A stretch of DNA of 64,000 nucleotides, taken from Hymenobacter sp. BT18 (lineage in GTDB: Bacteria > Bacteroidota > Bacteroidia > Cytophagales > Hymenobacteraceae). The notes below the pieces were generated by a model that was given only the letters and a program-made list of their open reading frames with translations, was not told where the DNA came from and ran no database searches. Below, one piece after another: positions 61,474 through 64,000 of this stretch (the stretch's first letter is position 1; each line of letters begins with the position of its first letter). The stretch spans positions 2,272,001 through 2,336,000 of the forward strand of contig NZ_CP050954.1 of NCBI RefSeq assembly GCF_012273015.1, given 5' to 3'. A program made the position numbers and the translations under genes.

Positions 61474-61782
61474 TTACATCGTATCGCAACACTCTTCGAG
61501 CGAGTCGATAACGTCCAGCAGTTTAGGAATTGAGAGGGAGTAGTAGATCTTGGTGCCGACCTTGAAGGAGGACAGAATCCCCCGGTCTTTCAACGTGATA
61601 AGATGCTGGGAGGCAATAGCCTGCGGCAAATCCAGGTTGCGGTATATCTCCGTAACGGTGAGTTTGTCTTCTTTACCCAGCAGATCGACGATGGCGAGAC
61701 GCTTGGGGTGCGCTAGCACCTTCAGCATCGCGGCAGCTTTATCTACTTTCTTCGATTCGACGCGAGAAAGCAATGGTTTCAT
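61474..61782 (-). CDS. ArsR-type winged-helix regulator
   Basis: The product has 102 residues from ATG 61782. The winged helix-turn-helix covers most of it: MLKVLAHPKRLAIVDLLGKE, LTVTEIYRNLDLPQAIASQH (recognition helix) and LKDRGILSSFKVGTKIYYSL (wing). It has the ELCVCE-like metal site replaced: there is no Cys in the recognition helix. Two Cys stand at the C-terminus, in LEECCDTM, and could sense a metal or redox change. The longer frame from 61848 was cut because its leader has no homologous part. It is divergent from the dehydrogenase gene at 62034. Confidence 0.85.
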   Translation of the reverse strand: MKPLLSRVESKKVDKAAAMLKVLAHPKRLAIVDLLGKEDKLTVTEIYRNLDLPQAIASQHLITLKDRGILSSFKVGTKIYYSLSIPKLLDVIDSLEECCDTM

Positions 61783-61986
61783 ATAAAATGACGGTGTGAA
61801 AAGGCGGGGGGAGTTGAGTATGGTTAATACGCTATACACCACCCCCAAAGTTCCGATTATCCAATGTTATGCCTGAAAGATTTCCTCTGACCTGCTCAAA
61901 AAGCAGCTTTACGAATGACAAATAGCGACTAGGGGCGTTAAAATATCCAAAAATATTCAGAATCGGCGGCCTTTGCGGGGCGTGCT

Positions 61987-61994
61987 TACCTTTG
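61987..61994 (+). promoter_or_regulatory. -7 box of the second Glu/Leu-type dehydrogenase gene
   Basis: TACCTTTG matches TAnnTTTG exactly, 39 bases before ATG 62034. The divergent ArsR-type regulator gene starts at 61782 on the other side of the spacer. Confidence 0.6.
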
Positions 61995-62033
61995 CGCGCA
62001 ATTCTACTCCACCCACCCTACCCCCTGCTGCCC

Positions 62034-63260
62034 ATGCGCGACCTGTTAGCCAAGTTCGAAAACAAGCGCCCGGAAATCGTTTTTGAATGGAAAGATGCCG
62101 AAACCGAAGCCGAAGGCTGGGTCGTCATCAACTCCCTGCGGGGCGGGGCGGCCGGCGGCGGCACGCGCATGCGTAAAGGGCTGGACAAGCGCGAGGTAGA
62201 GAGCCTGGCCAAAACGATGGAAGTGAAGTTTACCGTTTCGGGGCCGGCCATTGGCGGGGCCAAGTCGGGCATCAACTTCGACCCGCAGGACCCGCGCAAA
62301 CGCGGCGTGCTGGAGCGTTGGTACCGCGCCGTGATTCCGCTGCTGAAAAGCTACTACGGCACCGGCGGCGACCTGAACGTGGACGAAATTCACGACGTGA
62401 TTCCGATTACGGAGGACTATGGCCTCTGGCATCCGCAGGAAGGCGTAGTAAACGGCCACTACCGCGCCACCGAGCCCCAGAAGATTCAGAAGGTAGGCCA
62501 GCTGCGCCAGGGCGTCATCAAGGTGGTGGAGAACGAGGAGTTCACCCCCGACCGCCGCCGCCGCTACACCGTGGCCGACCTGATTACGGGCTACGGTGTG
62601 GCCGAGGCCGTGCGCCACTACTACGAGCTGTGGGGCGGAGAGCTGGCCGGCAAGCGCGCCATCATCCAGGGGTGGGGCAACGTGGGGGCCGCGGCAGCTT
62701 ATTACTTAGCGCAGCAGGGCGTGCGCATCACCGGCATCATCGACCGGGCCGGCGGGCTGCTCAAGCCCGAGGGCTTCTCGTTTGAGGAAATCCGGGCGCT
62801 GTTTCTGCGCCGCGAAGGCAACGCCCTCACGGCCGAAAACCTGCTCTCCTTCGAGGAAATCAACCAGCAGATCTGGACCAGCGGGGCCGAAATCTTCATT
62901 CCGGCGGCGTCCTCGCGCCTCGTGGCGCAGGGCCAGGTAGAGCAGCTGATTGCGGCCGGCCTGGAGGTCATTAGCTGCGGGGCTAACGTCCCGTTCCAGG
63001 ACCCGGAAATCTTCTTCGGCCCCACCGGCGAGTACGCCGACCAGCACGTGTCGGTCATCCCCGATTTTATTGCCAACTGTGGTATGGCTCGGGTGTTTGC
63101 CTACCTGATGGAAACCAACGCCGAAATCACCGACGAGGCTATTTTCAGCGACACCTCACACATCATCCGCACGGCCCTGGCCCGCACCCGCCAGCAGGGT
63201 GAGCAGCGTACCGGTCTGGCCATGAAATCCTTCGAGCTGGCTTTGCGGCAATTAGTATAA
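62034..63260 (+). CDS. Glu/Leu/Phe/Val dehydrogenase family protein (second copy)
   Basis: The product has 408 residues from ATG 62034. GGAAGGGTRMRKG and GPAIGGAKSGINFD carry the substrate Lys residues, GGDLNVDEIHDVIP stands at the catalytic Asp site, and IIQGWGNVGAAAAYYLAQ is the nucleotide-binding motif. IANCGMARVFAYLME is the altered form of the family's C-terminal LANSGG segment. It differs strongly from the gdhA product at 40661 and is not a duplicate of it. The substrate could be glutamate or a branched or aromatic amino acid. The 14 codons upstream of 62034 lie over the -7 box and were rejected. Confidence 0.88.
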   Translation: MRDLLAKFENKRPEIVFEWKDAETEAEGWVVINSLRGGAAGGGTRMRKGLDKREVESLAKTMEVKFTVSGPAIGGAKSGINFDPQDPRKRGVLERWYRAVIPLLKSYYGTGGDLNVDEIHDVIPITEDYGLWHPQEGVVNGHYRATEPQKIQKVGQLRQGVIKVVENEEFTPDRRRRYTVADLITGYGVAEAVRHYYELWGGELAGKRAIIQGWGNVGAAAAYYLAQQGVRITGIIDRAGGLLKPEGFSFEEIRALFLRREGNALTAENLLSFEEINQQIWTSGAEIFIPAASSRLVAQGQVEQLIAAGLEVISCGANVPFQDPEIFFGPTGEYADQHVSVIPDFIANCGMARVFAYLMETNAEITDEAIFSDTSHIIRTALARTRQQGEQRTGLAMKSFELALRQLV

Positions 63261-63262
63261 CA

Positions 63263-63350
63263 GGGAGTTAGGATTTTAAAGGCTTGGGTGGCGTTTAACT
63301 AACCGTTGTTCAGTAGAACGCCAACCAAATCCCTAAAATCCTGAGTTCCC
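63263..63350. repeat. imperfect inverted repeat after the second dehydrogenase gene
   Basis: GGGAGTTAGGATTTTA near 63263 pairs imperfectly with the sequence ending CTGAGTTCCC at 63350. GGCGTT and AACGCC pair closer to the loop. The whole hairpin of 88 bases fills the spacer before the channel gene. Confidence 0.65.
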
Positions 63351-63362
63351 AATACCCTAACC

Positions 63363-64000
63363 ATGACTTTCCAGGAAATTCTGCGGATTCGGTTTCTCGG
63401 CAACGACGTAGCGGCGTATTTGTGGTGCGCGGGCATTCTGCTGTTTGGCTACATCTTCAAAACGCTGCTTTCCCGCCTGCTCTCCAAGCTGGTATTCCGG
63501 GCCATTCGCAAGCGTACCGAGGGCGTATCGGAACAGCAGTTTCAGGCTTTGCTCATTCAGCCGCTGTCCATCGTTATCTTCCTGATTACGGCTTACTTCG
63601 CCTTTCAGGTACTCGATTACCCGGTGCGCAGCTCCGAACTGACGCGCAACGAGCCGTGGCCGCAGGTGGCGCTGTTTCGGCTGTTTCAGCTGGCCGTGTT
63701 CATGGGCATTGGCTGGATTGGACTACGCCTGATTGATTTTCTGGTGCTGGTATTTCAGCGCCGCGCCGAAGCCACCCCGTCGCGCCTCAACAACCAGCTG
63801 ATTCCCTTCGCCAAAGACCTACTGAAGGTGCTGGTGCTCACGCTCACGTTTCTGGTGATGCTGAGCCGGGTGTTTGGCGTCAACGTCACGGCGCTTATCG
63901 GGGGTTTGGGCATAGGCGGCCTGGCGGTGGCCTTTGCCGCCAAGGAAAGCCTCGAAAACCTGATTGCCTCCTTCACCATCTTCCTCGACCGGCCCTTTGC
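63363..64000 (+). CDS. MscS family mechanosensitive channel (N-terminal part)
   Basis: The gene runs off the right edge; about 212 residues are visible from ATG 63363. Several membrane segments (about 17-35, 70-90, 110-135, 155-180) precede the pore helix. That helix shows the MscS signature: LIGGLGIGGLAVAFAAKESL, with alternating Gly and Ala, then ENLIASFTIFLDRPF at the start of the beta domain. MscS channels release solutes on hypo-osmotic shock. The cytoplasmic domain is not in the window. Confidence 0.88.
   Translation, partial: MTFQEILRIRFLGNDVAAYLWCAGILLFGYIFKTLLSRLLSKLVFRAIRKRTEGVSEQQFQALLIQPLSIVIFLITAYFAFQVLDYPVRSSELTRNEPWPQVALFRLFQLAVFMGIGWIGLRLIDFLVLVFQRRAEATPSRLNNQLIPFAKDLLKVLVLTLTFLVMLSRVFGVNVTALIGGLGIGGLAVAFAAKESLENLIASFTIFLDRPF

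Overview
This 64 kb window is a stretch of bacterial chromosome with high GC content (roughly 60%). Several features point to a Bacteroidota member of the Cytophagales, most likely Hymenobacter or a close relative. The evidence is the TAnnTTTG-type -7 promoter boxes, a dipeptidyl peptidase IV of the S9 type, lipoproteins with cytosine-rich family-specific leaders, an OmpA/PD40 protein, a short archaeal/eukaryotic-type ProS, and spacers full of long inverted repeats. The placement comes from reading the proteins, not from a database search. Apart from the partial genes at the two edges there is no gene-free stretch over 300 bases, and I found no tRNA, rRNA or CRISPR array.

Layout. Positions 1-10744 hold genes for 3-hydroxyanthranilate breakdown (3-HAO dioxygenase, ACMS decarboxylase, a 2-aminomuconate-semialdehyde-type aldehyde dehydrogenase and an SDR). 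These surround a cell-envelope glycosylation block (two DPM-like glycosyltransferases, a methyltransferase and large membrane proteins). A small repeat-flanked unit carrying a GxxExxY gene sits exactly between the decarboxylase and dioxygenase genes. Positions 10912-27982 hold envelope and housekeeping genes: DPP IV, several lipoproteins, a FadL-like barrel, proS, DinB, Crp-like, NfeD/FloA, OmpA-PD40, a 2OG oxygenase and a frameshifted chromate transporter. Positions 28150-34428 are one minus-strand nucleotide-sugar operon (rmlA, UDP-GlcNAc epimerase, rmlB, galE, UDP-sugar 6-dehydrogenase, WbpD-like acetyltransferase), with an inverted repeat in four successive spacers. Positions 34595-46451 are mainly housekeeping: prmC, ribD, msrC, a UPF0323/glutathionylspermidine-synthase-like pair, psd, gdhA, cdsA, a CPBP protease, dusB and an EamA exporter.

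Positions 46527-57331 are the most accessory-looking part. They hold an LpxR-like lipid A deacylase, a RAYT-like HUH protein, a 1549-residue helicase-nuclease, an amino-acid permease, and three tandem paralogues that share an N-terminal four-cysteine module, one membrane segment and a carboxypeptidase-regulatory-like domain. The rest carries an AttH/CrtC-like lipoprotein, a histidine kinase, hemA, an ArsR-type regulator, a second Glu/Leu-type dehydrogenase and a partial MscS channel.

The strongest leads for something undescribed are the repeat-flanked GxxExxY unit, the Cys-module triplet, the helicase-nuclease beside the RAYT-like gene, and the families of long hairpins spread through the spacers.
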